Part shown: positions 25,233 through 33,373 of the stretch, piece by piece
How the letters are laid out: every line of letters begins with the position of its first letter
How positions within the stretch are numbered: the stretch's first letter is position 1
Assembly (NCBI GenBank): GCA_026934365.1
Contig: JADHZE010000001.1
Span: 1-64,000, forward strand
From: Isoptericola sp. QY 916
GTDB lineage: Bacteria > Actinomycetota > Actinomycetes > Actinomycetales > Cellulomonadaceae
Length of the DNA stretch: 64,000 nt
Direction of reading: 5' to 3'
The notes under the pieces: generated by a model
What the model was told of the DNA's origin: nothing
Database searches by the model: none
The model's input: the letters and a program-made list of their open reading frames with translations, nothing else
Translations under genes and position numbers: made by a program

Positions 25233-25267
25233 CCCACCGCTACCGCCACCCGAAGGGCCCCACCCGC
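25233..25267 (+). repeat. attR, 35-bp direct repeat
   Basis: Identical to 9848-9882. Only the last 16 nt of a tRNA-Ser are present here, so this is the displaced chromosomal 3' end and not a second tRNA. The preceding TTCAAG resembles but does not match the tRNA T-loop, which marks the right limit of the element. Confidence 0.93.
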
Positions 25268-25294
25268 ATGAGTCTGCAGCGGTGGGGCCCTTCG
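25251..25294 (+). terminator. original tRNA-Ser terminator, now right of the element
   Basis: A perfect 14-bp stem (CGAAGGGCCCCACC with GGTGGGGCCCTTCG) and a following TCGTTC. It is the chromosomal terminator that would follow the tRNA if the element excised. Confidence 0.75.
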
Positions 25295-25332
25295 TCGTTC
25301 CCCGCACCTCGCCACGGCGCATGGACTCGCAC

Positions 25333-25575
25333 TCAGTGCATGATGCGTCTCTTACCCGCGGCTCCGGCGATGGCGACCGCCGTCGCGAACAGGGTCACGA
25401 CCATCGCCGTCGTCATGATGGACGCATCGAGGGGAAGCATCGGGCAAGCGGCAGGCACGTCGTCGTCGGGGCAGGTGCGCCACGGCTGCATGAAGAAGAC
25501 GACGGACACGACGGCACCCAGTACGGCCAGCAAAATGCCGCCGACAAGCATGAAAGTCGACGCACGAGTCCTCAT
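25333..25575 (-). CDS. small two-helix membrane protein
   Basis: An 80-aa protein with hydrophobic segments at about 8-28 and 52-72. Between them is an extracytoplasmic loop with two Cys (TCPDDDVPAACP) that could form a disulphide. No family is recognised. The ATG at 25575 fits the hydrophobic N-terminus. It is the first chromosomal gene after the element. Confidence 0.65.
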   Translation of the reverse strand: MRTRASTFMLVGGILLAVLGAVVSVVFFMQPWRTCPDDDVPAACPMLPLDASIMTTAMVVTLFATAVAIAGAAGKRRIMH

Positions 25576-25636
25576 CCGGCGAGAGTAGGGAACGGCGGGC
25601 CTCGGACTCGGCGCCGGACAAGGACTTCACCCGGGA

Positions 25637-26197
25637 CTACGCCTGGTCGAGCGCGTCCCAGTCCCTCCGGAGCAGCCCGAAGACCCACGAGTCGGAGACG
25701 TCGCCGTTGACGACGCAGTCCTCGCGCAGCGTGCCTTCGTGCACGAACCCCAGCTTCTCCAGGATGCGGGCGGACGCCGCGTTGCGGGTGTCGGTCTCGG
25801 ACTGGACGCGATTGAGGGGCAGCGTGTCGAAGGCCCACCCCAGCAGGGCGCGGGCTGCCTCGGTCGCGTAGCCATGGCCCCACATCTGCTCGCCGAGGCA
25901 GTAGCCCAGCGTCGCGCTGCGGAAGTCGGGGTTCCACTCGAACAGGCCGCACCAGCCGACGAAGGCGCCGTCGGAGGCGCGGTCGATGGCCACCCGGGCG
26001 CCGGTTCCTTCCTCCTCGATCGTCCGGGACATGGCGACGAAGCGGTCGGCGCGCGCCCGGTCGGTCCACGGCGGGGAGTCCCAGTAGCGCAGCACGTGGG
26101 CGTCGCTGTGCATCGCGAAGAGTGCGTCGGCGTCGTCGTCGGCGACCGGCCGCAGCCGCAGACGGTCGGTGGTCAGCGTCGGGGTGGGCAGCGGCAC
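25637..26197 (-). CDS. GNAT family N-acetyltransferase (RimJ/RimL-like)
   Basis: A 186-aa acetyltransferase. The N-terminus LTTDRLRLRPV is the RimJ/RimL start. The acetyl-CoA-binding region is LGYCLGEQMWGHGYATEAARALLGWAF-like (about 97-123), followed by the family's NRVQSETDTRNAASARILEKLGF. It likely acetylates a protein N-terminus or small amine. A much longer open frame runs upstream, but its translation is antisense to the S51 peptidase. The GTG at 26197 fits the family's length. It is divergent from the peptidase gene. Confidence 0.9.
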   Translation of the reverse strand: MPLPTPTLTTDRLRLRPVADDDADALFAMHSDAHVLRYWDSPPWTDRARADRFVAMSRTIEEEGTGARVAIDRASDGAFVGWCGLFEWNPDFRSATLGYCLGEQMWGHGYATEAARALLGWAFDTLPLNRVQSETDTRNAASARILEKLGFVHEGTLREDCVVNGDVSDSWVFGLLRRDWDALDQA

Positions 26198-26323
26198 GCG
26201 CCCATCGTGGGCGTTCGCCGTGCTGCCGTCACGGCAAATACCCGCCCACCGTGCGGCGTCGGGCCGATGAGTCCGCCGCCGTCGCGCCGTCTGCAGAACG
26301 ACCGTCGACCCGAGGGACACCCG

Positions 26324-26992
26324 ATGAAGCTGCTGCTGACATCCGCAGGCGTGCGAAACGCGGCGATCCGCGCCGCGCTGGAGGACCTGCTCCCGCGACC
26401 GGTCGCGGACTGCACCGCCCTCGCCATCCCCACGGCGCTGTACGGGCACCCGTGGGTGGGCCCGGGGCGGAACGCCTGGAACTTCATCACCGGCACCACG
26501 GACCACATGACCGGCCTCGGCTGGAAGTCGGTCGGCGTGCTCGAGCTGACCGCGCTGCCGAGCATCCCCGAGGAGCGCTGGGTGCCGCTGGTGCGGGAGA
26601 CCGACGTCCTGCTGGCCGCGGGCGGCGACGCCGGCTACCTCGCCTACTGGATGCGACGCTCCGGCCTGGCCGACCTGCTGCCCGAGCTCGACGACGCCGT
26701 GTGGGTCGGGATGAGCGGCGGGAGCATGGTGATGACTCCGGCCATCGGGGAGGAGTTCGTCGGCTGGCTGCCGCCGGACGGCGAGGACGCCGCCACGCTC
26801 GGCGTCGTCGACTTCTCGATGTTCCCCCACCTCGGCCACCCCGACCTGCCCGACAACACGGAGGCCGCGGCCGAGCGCTGGGCGGCGGCGCTCGGCGGCC
26901 CCGCCTACGCCGTCGACGACGAGACGGCGTTCGTGGTCGACGACGGCGCCGTCGAGGTCGTGTCCGAGGGGACCTGGCGGAAGCTGGCCTGA
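26324..26992 (+). CDS. peptidase S51-like (Asp dipeptidase/cyanophycinase fold)
   Basis: A 222-aa cytosolic protein. The N-terminus MKLLLTSAG and the nucleophile elbow GMSGGSM (Ser131) match the peptidase S51 family, which includes dipeptidase E (cleaves Asp-Xaa). FPHLGHPDLPD near 166-176 contains the likely catalytic His. The exact substrate is unclear because the elbow is GMSGG rather than GSSAG. GAGGG precedes the ATG by about 8 bases. It is divergent from the GNAT gene. Confidence 0.85.
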   Translation: MKLLLTSAGVRNAAIRAALEDLLPRPVADCTALAIPTALYGHPWVGPGRNAWNFITGTTDHMTGLGWKSVGVLELTALPSIPEERWVPLVRETDVLLAAGGDAGYLAYWMRRSGLADLLPELDDAVWVGMSGGSMVMTPAIGEEFVGWLPPDGEDAATLGVVDFSMFPHLGHPDLPDNTEAAAERWAAALGGPAYAVDDETAFVVDDGAVEVVSEGTWRKLA

Positions 26993-27077
26993 CCGGCGGT
27001 CGCTGTACCTTGGCCTGCGGCGGCCGGGCACCGGCCGGCCCGCACCGATCGGCCCCTCACCAGGAGACCACCACCGC

Positions 27078-27401
27078 ATGACGACGCACCACGACGGATA
27101 CCCCGACGAGCAGGGCCCCAGCCCGCTCCGCGCAGCCGCGGTGGTCGGCGTCGCGCTCATCCAGGCGGGGCTCGCCGGGCTGTTCGTGACGACGTGGTGG
27201 CGGCACGTCCAGACGCTCGTCGAGTCGCCGGAGGTCGTGCCGGTGCTGTTCCGGCTGCTGTCGGCGGTGCTGTTCGTGTGGGTCGTCGCGGCGGAGGTCC
27301 GCGGGCTGCTGCGGGGCCGCCGGTCGCCGCTGCTGGTGGTGGCGGTCGCGGCGGTCGCGACCGTCGGGGTGCTCCTGCTCGAGGTCCTCGCGCCCCGCTG
27401 A
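27078..27401 (+). CDS. small membrane protein
   Basis: A 107-aa protein with a hydrophilic N-terminus of ~15 residues and three hydrophobic helices (about 18-40, 54-75 and 83-103). CAGGAGACC lies upstream of the ATG. No family or function was recognised. It converges on the exported protein at 27412 with a 10-bp gap. Confidence 0.7.
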   Translation: MTTHHDGYPDEQGPSPLRAAAVVGVALIQAGLAGLFVTTWWRHVQTLVESPEVVPVLFRLLSAVLFVWVVAAEVRGLLRGRRSPLLVVAVAAVATVGVLLLEVLAPR

Positions 27402-27411
27402 CCGGACCCGG

Positions 27412-28017
27412 TCAGGGGATGGGTTCCGCGGCGAGCTGGTTCATCGCCTCCTCGGAGCACTCCGCCCTCGTCGTGGGGAGCACCATGATCGCCTGCGGGT
27501 AGGTCGCGCGGTAGGAGTACGGGCCGACCTCGTAGGCGACCGTGCTGTACGGGAACGAGCCGCCGTCCCTGTCGACCTCCAGCACGTACGCGAGCCGCAC
27601 CGTCTCACCGGGCTTCAGCGTGATCCCCTCCGGGCCGACCACGGAGGTCTCCTCCCAGCCGGGGTCTTCCGGGTCGTACGCGGTGCCGAAGACGACGTCC
27701 GGCGAGGGTGGCACGACGCGCACCTCGTGCACGCGGAGGCCGGGTGTCGCGGCGGGCTCGACCTTGCTCACGTGCACGGTGGCGCCGGTCGTGTTCGACA
27801 GCGTGGGGGCTTCGTTCACCTGGAGCGGGCCGTCCCACGGCACGCAGCTGCCGGCGCCGGGCGCGCGCAGGTCGTCGCCGTAGACCAGCGAGGAACCGAC
27901 GGCCCGGTAGTGCGCCCAGCCGCCGACCCCGCAGGCGAGGGCGACGACGACCGCGACAGCGATCGGCAGGCGATGGCGAGGAAAGGGACGGCCGGTGCGC
28001 TCCGTCGTGCGGGCCAT
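27412..28017 (-). CDS. membrane-anchored extracytoplasmic protein of unknown function
   Basis: A 201-aa protein with a basic N-terminus and one hydrophobic helix (about 18-36) that is either a signal peptide or an anchor. The rest is outside the cell and beta-rich, with an Ig-like composition (e.g. LKPGETVRLAYVLEV) and two Cys. No catalytic motif is evident. The ATG at 28017 was chosen; a GTG six codons earlier is possible. Confidence 0.7.
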   Translation of the reverse strand: MARTTERTGRPFPRHRLPIAVAVVVALACGVGGWAHYRAVGSSLVYGDDLRAPGAGSCVPWDGPLQVNEAPTLSNTTGATVHVSKVEPAATPGLRVHEVRVVPPSPDVVFGTAYDPEDPGWEETSVVGPEGITLKPGETVRLAYVLEVDRDGGSFPYSTVAYEVGPYSYRATYPQAIMVLPTTRAECSEEAMNQLAAEPIP

Positions 28018-28059
28018 GTCGACTCGGTCGTCCACGGCGAGATCATAGGGCGCGGCGGA

Positions 28060-28364
28060 AACACGGAGGGCGCGCTCGCCGCGCGCGGCACGCCGTTCGA
28101 CCCGGCCTTCCGGAGGTTCGCGGACTCGTGCCTCGCCGGGCCGCCGAACCCGTTCCTGGTGCGGGTGGACGACGTCATCCCGCTCCGCCACCCGACGTCG
28201 TCTCCCTGTGCCGCCGGATCGAGGACCTCCTCGCCGACTTCTCCCGCGCGGACCTCGAGGACTTCCTTCACACCCCCGCCTTCGTGCCCGGACCGGACAC
28301 GGACGCGCTGCGCCGCGTCCTGGACGGGCTGACGCCGGGAGACGATCAGCGCACGACGTCGTAG
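28060..28364 (+). pseudogene. frameshifted gene remnant
   Basis: Two adjacent plus-strand stretches have strong GC3 bias and protein-like content but lie in different frames. The first (to about 28195) reads ARGTPFDPAFRRFADSC...NPFLVRVDDVIPL; the second continues PDVVSLCRRIEDLLADFS...ALRRVLDGL to the stop at 28364. One lost base near 28195 would join them. The expected start and N-terminus are missing, and the 3' end overlaps the tail of the next minus-strand gene. I infer a decayed C-terminal fragment; the family was not identified. Confidence 0.4.
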
Positions 28365-28945
28365 ACCACGTGCACCGCCGTCGTCGACGGCGTCGCACTG
28401 CGCTGCACCAGGGTGTGGCCGTGGCCGCCCACGAAGAGCGGCGTCCCGTCGCCGAGGACGACGGGGGAGAGGTGCAGGACGAGCACGTCGAGCAGCCCGG
28501 CGTCCAGCGCGGAGCCGACGGTCGCGCCCCCGCCCATGAGGACGACGTCCCGGTCCCCGTCGCCGGCCTCCGCCGCCTCACGGGCCTGCGCGACGGCGTC
28601 GCGCAGGCCGGTGGTGACGAACGTCCAGAACGCGAGCCGCGTGCGTACGGGCGGGTCGCTCGTGACGACGAAGAACGGCGGCCGGCCGACCTCGCGGGCG
28701 CCGTATCCCACCTCGTCGTTCCAGCCCTGCGGCCCGTCGACGACGTCGAACAGGTTGCGCCCCAGCACGACGGCGCCGCTGCTCGCCGTGGCGGAGCGCA
28801 GCTGCTCCCGGTCCACCGGGTCGTCGCTGAACGCCCACGTGTGCAGGGCCTCGCCGCCGTCGCCGAGGCCGTTCTCGGGTCCCGGGTTCGGTCCGGTGAC
28901 GAACCCGTCCAACGAGATCGAGATGTCGCCCACCACTCTGGTCAT
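28346..28945 (-). CDS. dihydrofolate reductase family protein (RibD C-terminal-like)
   Basis: A 199-aa soluble protein. The start DISISLDGFVTGPN and the later VVLGRNLFDV, PPFFVVTSDP and VVLMGGGATVGSALDAGLLDVLVLHLSPVVLGDGTPLF-like order match the RibD-C/DHFR-like family. Its members are NADPH-dependent reductases of mostly unknown substrate. The start ATG at 28945 is followed directly by the typical first strand. It is not the housekeeping FolA enzyme. Confidence 0.88.
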   Translation of the reverse strand: MTRVVGDISISLDGFVTGPNPGPENGLGDGGEALHTWAFSDDPVDREQLRSATASSGAVVLGRNLFDVVDGPQGWNDEVGYGAREVGRPPFFVVTSDPPVRTRLAFWTFVTTGLRDAVAQAREAAEAGDGDRDVVLMGGGATVGSALDAGLLDVLVLHLSPVVLGDGTPLFVGGHGHTLVQRSATPSTTAVHVVYDVVR

Positions 28946-28989
28946 GGGTGGTGGACCGTCGCGGCGGCGAGGAGTCATCGCCCGCGACG

Positions 28990-29526
28990 TCAGCGGACGG
29001 CGGCGACGAACGCGTCGACCTCGTCGCGCGACCGCAACCGGTGAAACTCCACGTGCGAGTGCGCGGGGTCGGCCATCGCTGCGCCGTACCGTTCGGGGTA
29101 CCGGTCCAGCTGCTCCCACGACCAGCGGACGATGGAGCTCTTGCGCCACGGCGCGAGGACGTCGCGCCAGCGCTGCCGATTGCCGGTGCCCGGCCACAGC
29201 TCCGTCCGGTCGAGGGCACGCAACAGCGTGCGCCGATACACCTGTGCCATGACGACCGACCGCGGCGGGTCGAGCCAGACGACGGCGTCGGCGCGCGCCC
29301 AGACCTCTGCCTGCAGGTGGGAGTAGTTTCCATCGATCACCCAGCTGTCCGCGGCGATCTCGGCACGTGCGTCGGCCTCGAAGTCGTCGCGGGGACGCGG
29401 CGTCCAGTCGGGACCCCAGAACAGGGCGTCCAGCTCGACGTGCCGCACCCCGAGCCCGGCCGCCAGGCGCCTCCCGACCGTGGACTTCCCCGACCCGGCC
29501 GCCCCGACCACCGACACCCTGCGCAC
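28990..29526 (-). CDS. P-loop adenylate-kinase-like protein (FlaR-type)
   Basis: A 178-aa soluble protein. Walker A is GAAGSGKST (residues 8-16), followed by ELDALFWGPDW and a WVIDGNYSHLQ strand, as in the small NMP-kinase-like proteins once called 'topology modulation' factors (FlaR). It probably phosphorylates a nucleotide or small molecule; the target is not known. The start is a few residues before the Walker A strand, as usual for the family. Confidence 0.82.
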   Translation of the reverse strand: MRRVSVVGAAGSGKSTVGRRLAAGLGVRHVELDALFWGPDWTPRPRDDFEADARAEIAADSWVIDGNYSHLQAEVWARADAVVWLDPPRSVVMAQVYRRTLLRALDRTELWPGTGNRQRWRDVLAPWRKSSIVRWSWEQLDRYPERYGAAMADPAHSHVEFHRLRSRDEVDAFVAAVR

Positions 29527-29626
29527 CGCGGAAACCTAGCACCGGTCGCGGCGGCGTCGGCCGGCTCGCCTCCGGCGGATCTAGGCTGCGAGCACGCGAG
29601 AGGCGCGGACAGGACGAAGGAGACCG

Positions 29627-30172
29627 ATGAGCCCACGACCGTCGCCGGTCCTCGTCCCTGCACCGCGGTCGGACGACGCCGCCTGGACACGGTGGGGCAT
29701 GTGGTGGCTCCCGCTCGGCCCGGCAGTGGTGGCGTGCTACGCGACGGTGATGGTGATGACGATCCTGGTGCTGGAGCCGTTGGCGGCGATGCCCGGCATG
29801 ACTCAGGCGGAGATCTACGGGGCCTTGGCGGCGGCGGGGTGGACGGTGGCCGGCAGCGTGCCGTTCCTGGTGGCGTGGGCCGCGTTCGGGGTCGGGCTGT
29901 CGGTCGCGGGGTGCGCCGTCGCGCTCCGGCGGCGGGTAGCCCCCGACACCGCTGTGGCGTGGCAGCTCGCAGTGCTCGCGCTGGGCGCGCCGGCGTACTT
30001 CTGGGGCGGCTTCGGCATGGGCATGGACCTCGCCGACACCTTCATGATCACCGGCGGCGACCACTCCGCCGTCCCGTCGGTCCTGTACGCCGTCAGCGGC
30101 GGGGCGCTCGCGGCGCTGGTCGCGCTGCAGGTGCCGCGCGCGGTGCGGTGGGTGCGCGCCCGGCGCGGCTGA
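29627..30172 (+). CDS. four-helix integral membrane protein
   Basis: A 181-aa protein with a Pro-rich N-terminus of ~22 residues and four hydrophobic helices (about 27-52, 70-98, 112-130 and 148-168). CGAAGGAG precedes the ATG. There is a Met/Gly-rich loop before the last helix but no recognised transporter motif. It is probably a DUF-type actinobacterial membrane protein. It converges on the serine hydrolase gene with 6 bp between stops. Confidence 0.72.
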   Translation: MSPRPSPVLVPAPRSDDAAWTRWGMWWLPLGPAVVACYATVMVMTILVLEPLAAMPGMTQAEIYGALAAAGWTVAGSVPFLVAWAAFGVGLSVAGCAVALRRRVAPDTAVAWQLAVLALGAPAYFWGGFGMGMDLADTFMITGGDHSAVPSVLYAVSGGALAALVALQVPRAVRWVRARRG

Positions 30173-30178
30173 CCGCGC

Positions 30179-31243
30179 TCAGCGACGGGCGAGGAGTCTG
30201 GCGATCCGGGCGTGCGTCATGAACGACTGGTTCATGCGCCGGTAGGCGTGGAAGTTCAGCACCACGTGGGCGTCCTGCCGCGGGTAGAAGAACAGGTGGG
30301 TGGCGAAGTGCCCGAGGCCGCCGACGGGCTCGGGCAGCCCCCGGAGGAACGGCGGTGTGAACTCGCCGAACCGGATGGTGACGGTGCCCGCCCCGTAGTG
30401 GATCCCGCGGCGCAGGCGGTGCCGCGGCCGGTTCATCCAGGCCAGGGTCGCGGGGGAGACGAGGCGGCCGCCGTGCAGGGCGCGCTGGAAGGCGACGAGG
30501 TCCGACGGCGGGGAGACGATGCCGCCCCCGGCCCAGTCGAGGCTCATGCTCAGGGCGCGGCTGAGCTCGTGGTCGCCGATCCAGAACGGCGCGACGTCGA
30601 GGCCTGCAAGGTCGTCGGGTGTGCGCGCGTCGGTGTACGGGGTGGAGCTGCGCTCCATCCCGGCGGGGGCGAGGACCCGCTCGCGCAGGACGTCGTTGAA
30701 CCGGCCCCCGGTGACCTCCTCGACGATCCGGCCGAGCAGGACGAAGCCCGGGTCGCCGTAGCGGAACCGCTCGCCCGGACGCCCGACGGCGGCGTGGCCG
30801 CGCACCTCGTCGAGCAGCGTCGTGGGGGTCCACCGCCGGTCGGGACGCACCGCCGTGACCTCGACGGAGTACGCCGTCTCGCGGACGCCCGACGGCTCGA
30901 ACAGGTCGGGCAGCCCGCTGGTGTGGGTGAGCAGGTGCTCCACGGTGACGTCGGCGCCGACGTCGACGCCGGGGGCGGCAGGGAGGTCGTCGAGGTCGCT
31001 CCCCGGGAGCACCTTCCCCACTGGGGTGTCGAACCCGAGCCGGCCCTGCTCGACGAGCAGCGCGACGAGCGTGGCGGTCATGACTTTGCCGATGCTGGCC
31101 GCGTGGAACGGCTGCGACCCGCCCGACTCGAGCTCGAGCCCCGGCGCGACGACCAGCACCTGGGGCGCCGGCATCGACGGGCGCCGTCGGGCGATCCGGT
31201 CCAGCCTCGCCCTCAGGCGGTCGATCTCGCGTGACGTGCTCAT
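30179..31243 (-). CDS. beta-lactamase-family serine hydrolase
   Basis: A 354-aa class C beta-lactamase-like hydrolase or esterase. The nucleophile motif is SIGK (Ser50-Lys53), the second motif is RYGDPGF, and a later GG-containing strand (GAGTVTIRFGEF) replaces the KTG box. There is no signal peptide, so it is probably cytosolic and more likely an esterase or peptidase than an antibiotic-resistance enzyme. GGAGGAG precedes the ATG at 31243. It is divergent from a PadR regulator with a 31-bp palindrome between them, so it is the likely target of that regulator. Confidence 0.9.
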   Translation of the reverse strand: MSTSREIDRLRARLDRIARRRPSMPAPQVLVVAPGLELESGGSQPFHAASIGKVMTATLVALLVEQGRLGFDTPVGKVLPGSDLDDLPAAPGVDVGADVTVEHLLTHTSGLPDLFEPSGVRETAYSVEVTAVRPDRRWTPTTLLDEVRGHAAVGRPGERFRYGDPGFVLLGRIVEEVTGGRFNDVLRERVLAPAGMERSSTPYTDARTPDDLAGLDVAPFWIGDHELSRALSMSLDWAGGGIVSPPSDLVAFQRALHGGRLVSPATLAWMNRPRHRLRRGIHYGAGTVTIRFGEFTPPFLRGLPEPVGGLGHFATHLFFYPRQDAHVVLNFHAYRRMNQSFMTHARIARLLARR

Positions 31244-31266
31244 GGCCTCTCCTCCGTCGATAAGTC

Positions 31267-31297
31267 TCATAGACATGTCTACTAGACAGGTCTATGA
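31267..31297. promoter_or_regulatory. palindromic operator, probably bound by the PadR regulator
   Basis: Arms TCATAGACATGTCTA and TAGACAGGTCTATGA form a 15-bp inverted repeat with one mismatch around a single central C. The site is 24 bp from the serine hydrolase start and 24 bp from the padR start, so binding should repress both divergent genes. Confidence 0.8.
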
Positions 31298-31321
31298 GGG
31301 TCAACGGTCTAGGGTCGAACC

Positions 31322-31861
31322 ATGGCGCACGTGATCCTCGGGCTGCTCTTGCTGCGGCCGGCCAGCCTGTACGACCTGGTGAAGCACTTCGAGGCGTCGG
31401 TCTCGCTGTTCTACAGCGCCAGCTCAGGCAGCATCCGGCGCGCCCTGGAGACGCTGCTGACCGGGGGTCTCATCGAGGTCGCCGACGTCGCTCCGGGGGC
31501 GCGGGGCCGCAAGACCTACCGCGTCACGGACGCCGGCAGCGCGGACTTCCGCGCCTGGCTGACCGGCCCGGTGAGCGGGCCCGACACGGAGGCCGCCGTC
31601 CTGCCGCGCCTGTTCTTCCTCGGCCTGCTCGAGCCGGACGAGCGAGCCGCCGTGCTGCCTCGGCTCACGGCGCGGGTCGAGCAGGACGTCGCGCGGCTGG
31701 AGGCGCTCGAGGAGCAGCTCGCCGGGCAGGAGGTCCCCGACGAGCTCGCCGACGTGTTCGCGTTCCAGCGCGCCACCCTCGACTACGGCCTCGCCTCGGG
31801 CCGGTTCGCGCGCGACTGGTTCCGCCGCTACGCGCAGGAGCACGACGCGCTCACGCCGTGA
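31322..31861 (+). CDS. PadR family transcriptional regulator
   Basis: A 179-aa dimeric repressor. The N-terminal winged helix begins MAHVILGLLLLRPASLYDLVKHF and has the PadR pattern of SGSIRRALETLLTGGLIEV. The C-terminal ~90 residues are helical and should form the dimer coiled coil. PadR proteins usually respond to a small organic ligand. It is divergent from a serine hydrolase with a near-perfect palindrome in the 79-bp gap, which suggests autoregulation together with control of the hydrolase. Confidence 0.9.
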   Translation: MAHVILGLLLLRPASLYDLVKHFEASVSLFYSASSGSIRRALETLLTGGLIEVADVAPGARGRKTYRVTDAGSADFRAWLTGPVSGPDTEAAVLPRLFFLGLLEPDERAAVLPRLTARVEQDVARLEALEEQLAGQEVPDELADVFAFQRATLDYGLASGRFARDWFRRYAQEHDALTP

Positions 31862-31941
31862 GCGGGGGGTGGTCCACTTGCTACAGTCGTGCCGCCGGTC
31901 AAGCCGTGGCCGGTCCGCTCTGAGCAGTGTCGGAGGCGACT

Positions 31942-32565
31942 GTGCCCGTAGACACCACCGTGACCGGTGAGCCCTCGGGCCTCCGTGCCCCACGCCGGGT
32001 GGGCTCCTTCCGTCTCGACCTGTCCTCCGACCGTTGGACCTGGTCGGAGGCGGTCTTCCGCCTGCACGGCTTCGAGCCGCACGAGGTGGTGCCCACCACC
32101 GGCCTCGTCCTCGCCCACACCCACCCGGAGGACCGCGACGACGTCCGCGCCGCCCTCGGGACGGCGCGCGCGACGGGGGCGTTCTCGAGCGTGCACCGGA
32201 TCGTGACGGCCCGGCGCCGCGAGCTCACGGTCGCCGTCGTGGGCAGCGCGGAGGACGACGAGCGCCGCGACGAGGCGGCGGGCTACTTCCTCGACCTGAC
32301 CTCCGACGTCGCGGAGCGGGCCGGCGCGCGGGCCTCCGAGGACATCCGGGCGGCCGCGACGACCCGCGGCGTCATCGAGCAGGCGAAGGGCGTGCTCGCC
32401 GTCGTCTACGACGTCGAGATCGACGGCGCCTTCGACCTGATGCGCAGGGCCTCCAACGACCACAACGTGGCGGTGCGGGACCTGGCGCGGGCCGTCGTCG
32501 ACGTCGCCCACCGCCGCGACGTCGACCGCCGCGCGGCGCTCGACCGCGTGCTGCGCCGCGACTGA
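31942..32565 (+). CDS. PAS and ANTAR domain protein
   Basis: A 207-aa paralogue of those at 2357 and 4050. PAS occupies about residues 20-120 (RWTWSEAVFRLHGFEPHEVVPTTG, HPED). ANTAR is about 135-195 (VIEQAKGVLAVVYDVEIDGAFDLMRRAS). An upstream in-frame GTG at 31927 exists, but GGAGG is six bases before the GTG at 31942, so I chose the latter. It is followed by two convergent GAF/ANTAR genes, forming a cluster of three ANTAR regulators. Confidence 0.9.
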   Translation: MPVDTTVTGEPSGLRAPRRVGSFRLDLSSDRWTWSEAVFRLHGFEPHEVVPTTGLVLAHTHPEDRDDVRAALGTARATGAFSSVHRIVTARRRELTVAVVGSAEDDERRDEAAGYFLDLTSDVAERAGARASEDIRAAATTRGVIEQAKGVLAVVYDVEIDGAFDLMRRASNDHNVAVRDLARAVVDVAHRRDVDRRAALDRVLRRD

Positions 32566-32595
32566 CCTCCCGCGCCGGTCGGCTCTCGGGCCGGC

Positions 32596-33300
32596 TCAGT
32601 CGTCGGTGCGGCGCGTCTCGACGGGCCCGGCCTCGTCGGCGAAGCTGAGCCGCCGCGCCACGACGTCCTCCGCGACGTCCTCGAGCGTGCTGCCCCGCCC
32701 GAACGCGTGCGCCCGCAGGACGGCGAGGGCGTCGTGCGGCTGGACGCGGAGCTGCGCGGACACCATGCCCGTGGCCTGGTCGACCCTCGCTCGCGCGGCC
32801 CAGCCGACCTGGTCGATCTCGCCGAGCACGGCCGTGCCGATGGCGTCCGCGAGGAACTGCGCGTCCTCGGTGTCCCGGGCCAGCGCGTGGCCCGGCCCGA
32901 CGACGAGCCCCAGCACGCCGACCGGCTGTCCGCCGACCCGCATGGGGATGCCGAACCACGTGCCGTCGACGGACGCCTCGCCGGCGAGCTGCGAGAACAC
33001 GGGGAACGAGCCGTCGTCCGGCGCACCGCCGAGGGAGGCCGAGACGATCGCGTCGTCCTCGAAGGCTCGCCGCCCGGGCCCCTCGCCGAGCACCTCCTGG
33101 ATGCTCTCGACCCGCGCCGCGACGGCGTCCGTGGTGGTCACCGTGACCTGTTCGCCGGCGAGGGTGGCGAGCGTGAGGCTGCCGCCCTGCGCGCCGAGGA
33201 TCGTGGTGCACGCCTGGCACATCCGCGCCGCGACCGTGGATTCGGGGTCGAGGCCGGCCAGGGTCCGCGCGAGCAGACCCAGCAGCTCGGAGGTGTTCAC
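32596..33300 (-). CDS. GAF and ANTAR domain protein
   Basis: A 234-aa cytosolic regulator. The GAF sensor covers about residues 10-160 (conserved ...GTWFGIPMRVGGQPVGVLGLVV). A C-terminal ANTAR-like helix set (about 165-225) follows (QVGWAARARVDQATGMVSAQLRVQPHDALAVLRAHA). It could bind a haem, nucleotide or small ligand and act on mRNA. The GTG at 33300 has GGAG about 6 bases upstream; an earlier Met at 33354 lacks one. It converges on the PAS-ANTAR gene. Confidence 0.88.
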   Translation of the reverse strand: MNTSELLGLLARTLAGLDPESTVAARMCQACTTILGAQGGSLTLATLAGEQVTVTTTDAVAARVESIQEVLGEGPGRRAFEDDAIVSASLGGAPDDGSFPVFSQLAGEASVDGTWFGIPMRVGGQPVGVLGLVVGPGHALARDTEDAQFLADAIGTAVLGEIDQVGWAARARVDQATGMVSAQLRVQPHDALAVLRAHAFGRGSTLEDVAEDVVARRLSFADEAGPVETRRTDD

Positions 33301-33373
33301 CGATCGCTCCGTCCTGTCGCCTCCCGGCCAGTGTGGCACCGATTGCCGATGCACACGGAGCGCGACGCCCGGC

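Larger units (their letters stand above)
9848..25267. mobile_element. actinomycete integrative and conjugative element (AICE) in tRNA-Ser(CGA)
   Basis: A 15.4-kb element bounded by identical 35-bp direct repeats, the left one overlapping the tRNA 3' end. It carries the full pSAM2-like set: tyrosine integrase, xis, RepSA-type initiator and FtsK-like translocase, plus two small conserved genes, all on the minus strand in that order inward from the left end. The rest is cargo: a CPT-like kinase outside int, an HTH/PP2C pair, a YobI-like NTPase, an IS481 copy, a CPCC protein and a small membrane protein. AICEs replicate by rolling circle after excision and transfer as double-stranded DNA. All core genes look intact, so the element may still be active. 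Confidence 0.92.

Noticed and set aside
25220..25267. Second tRNA-Ser at the right end of the element
   Set aside because: Only the last 16 nt and CCA are present; no D-arm, anticodon arm or 5' acceptor strand exists upstream.
30179..31243. The serine hydrolase as a resistance beta-lactamase
   Set aside because: It lacks a signal peptide and the canonical KTG box, and sits with a PadR regulator; esterase or peptidase activity is more likely.
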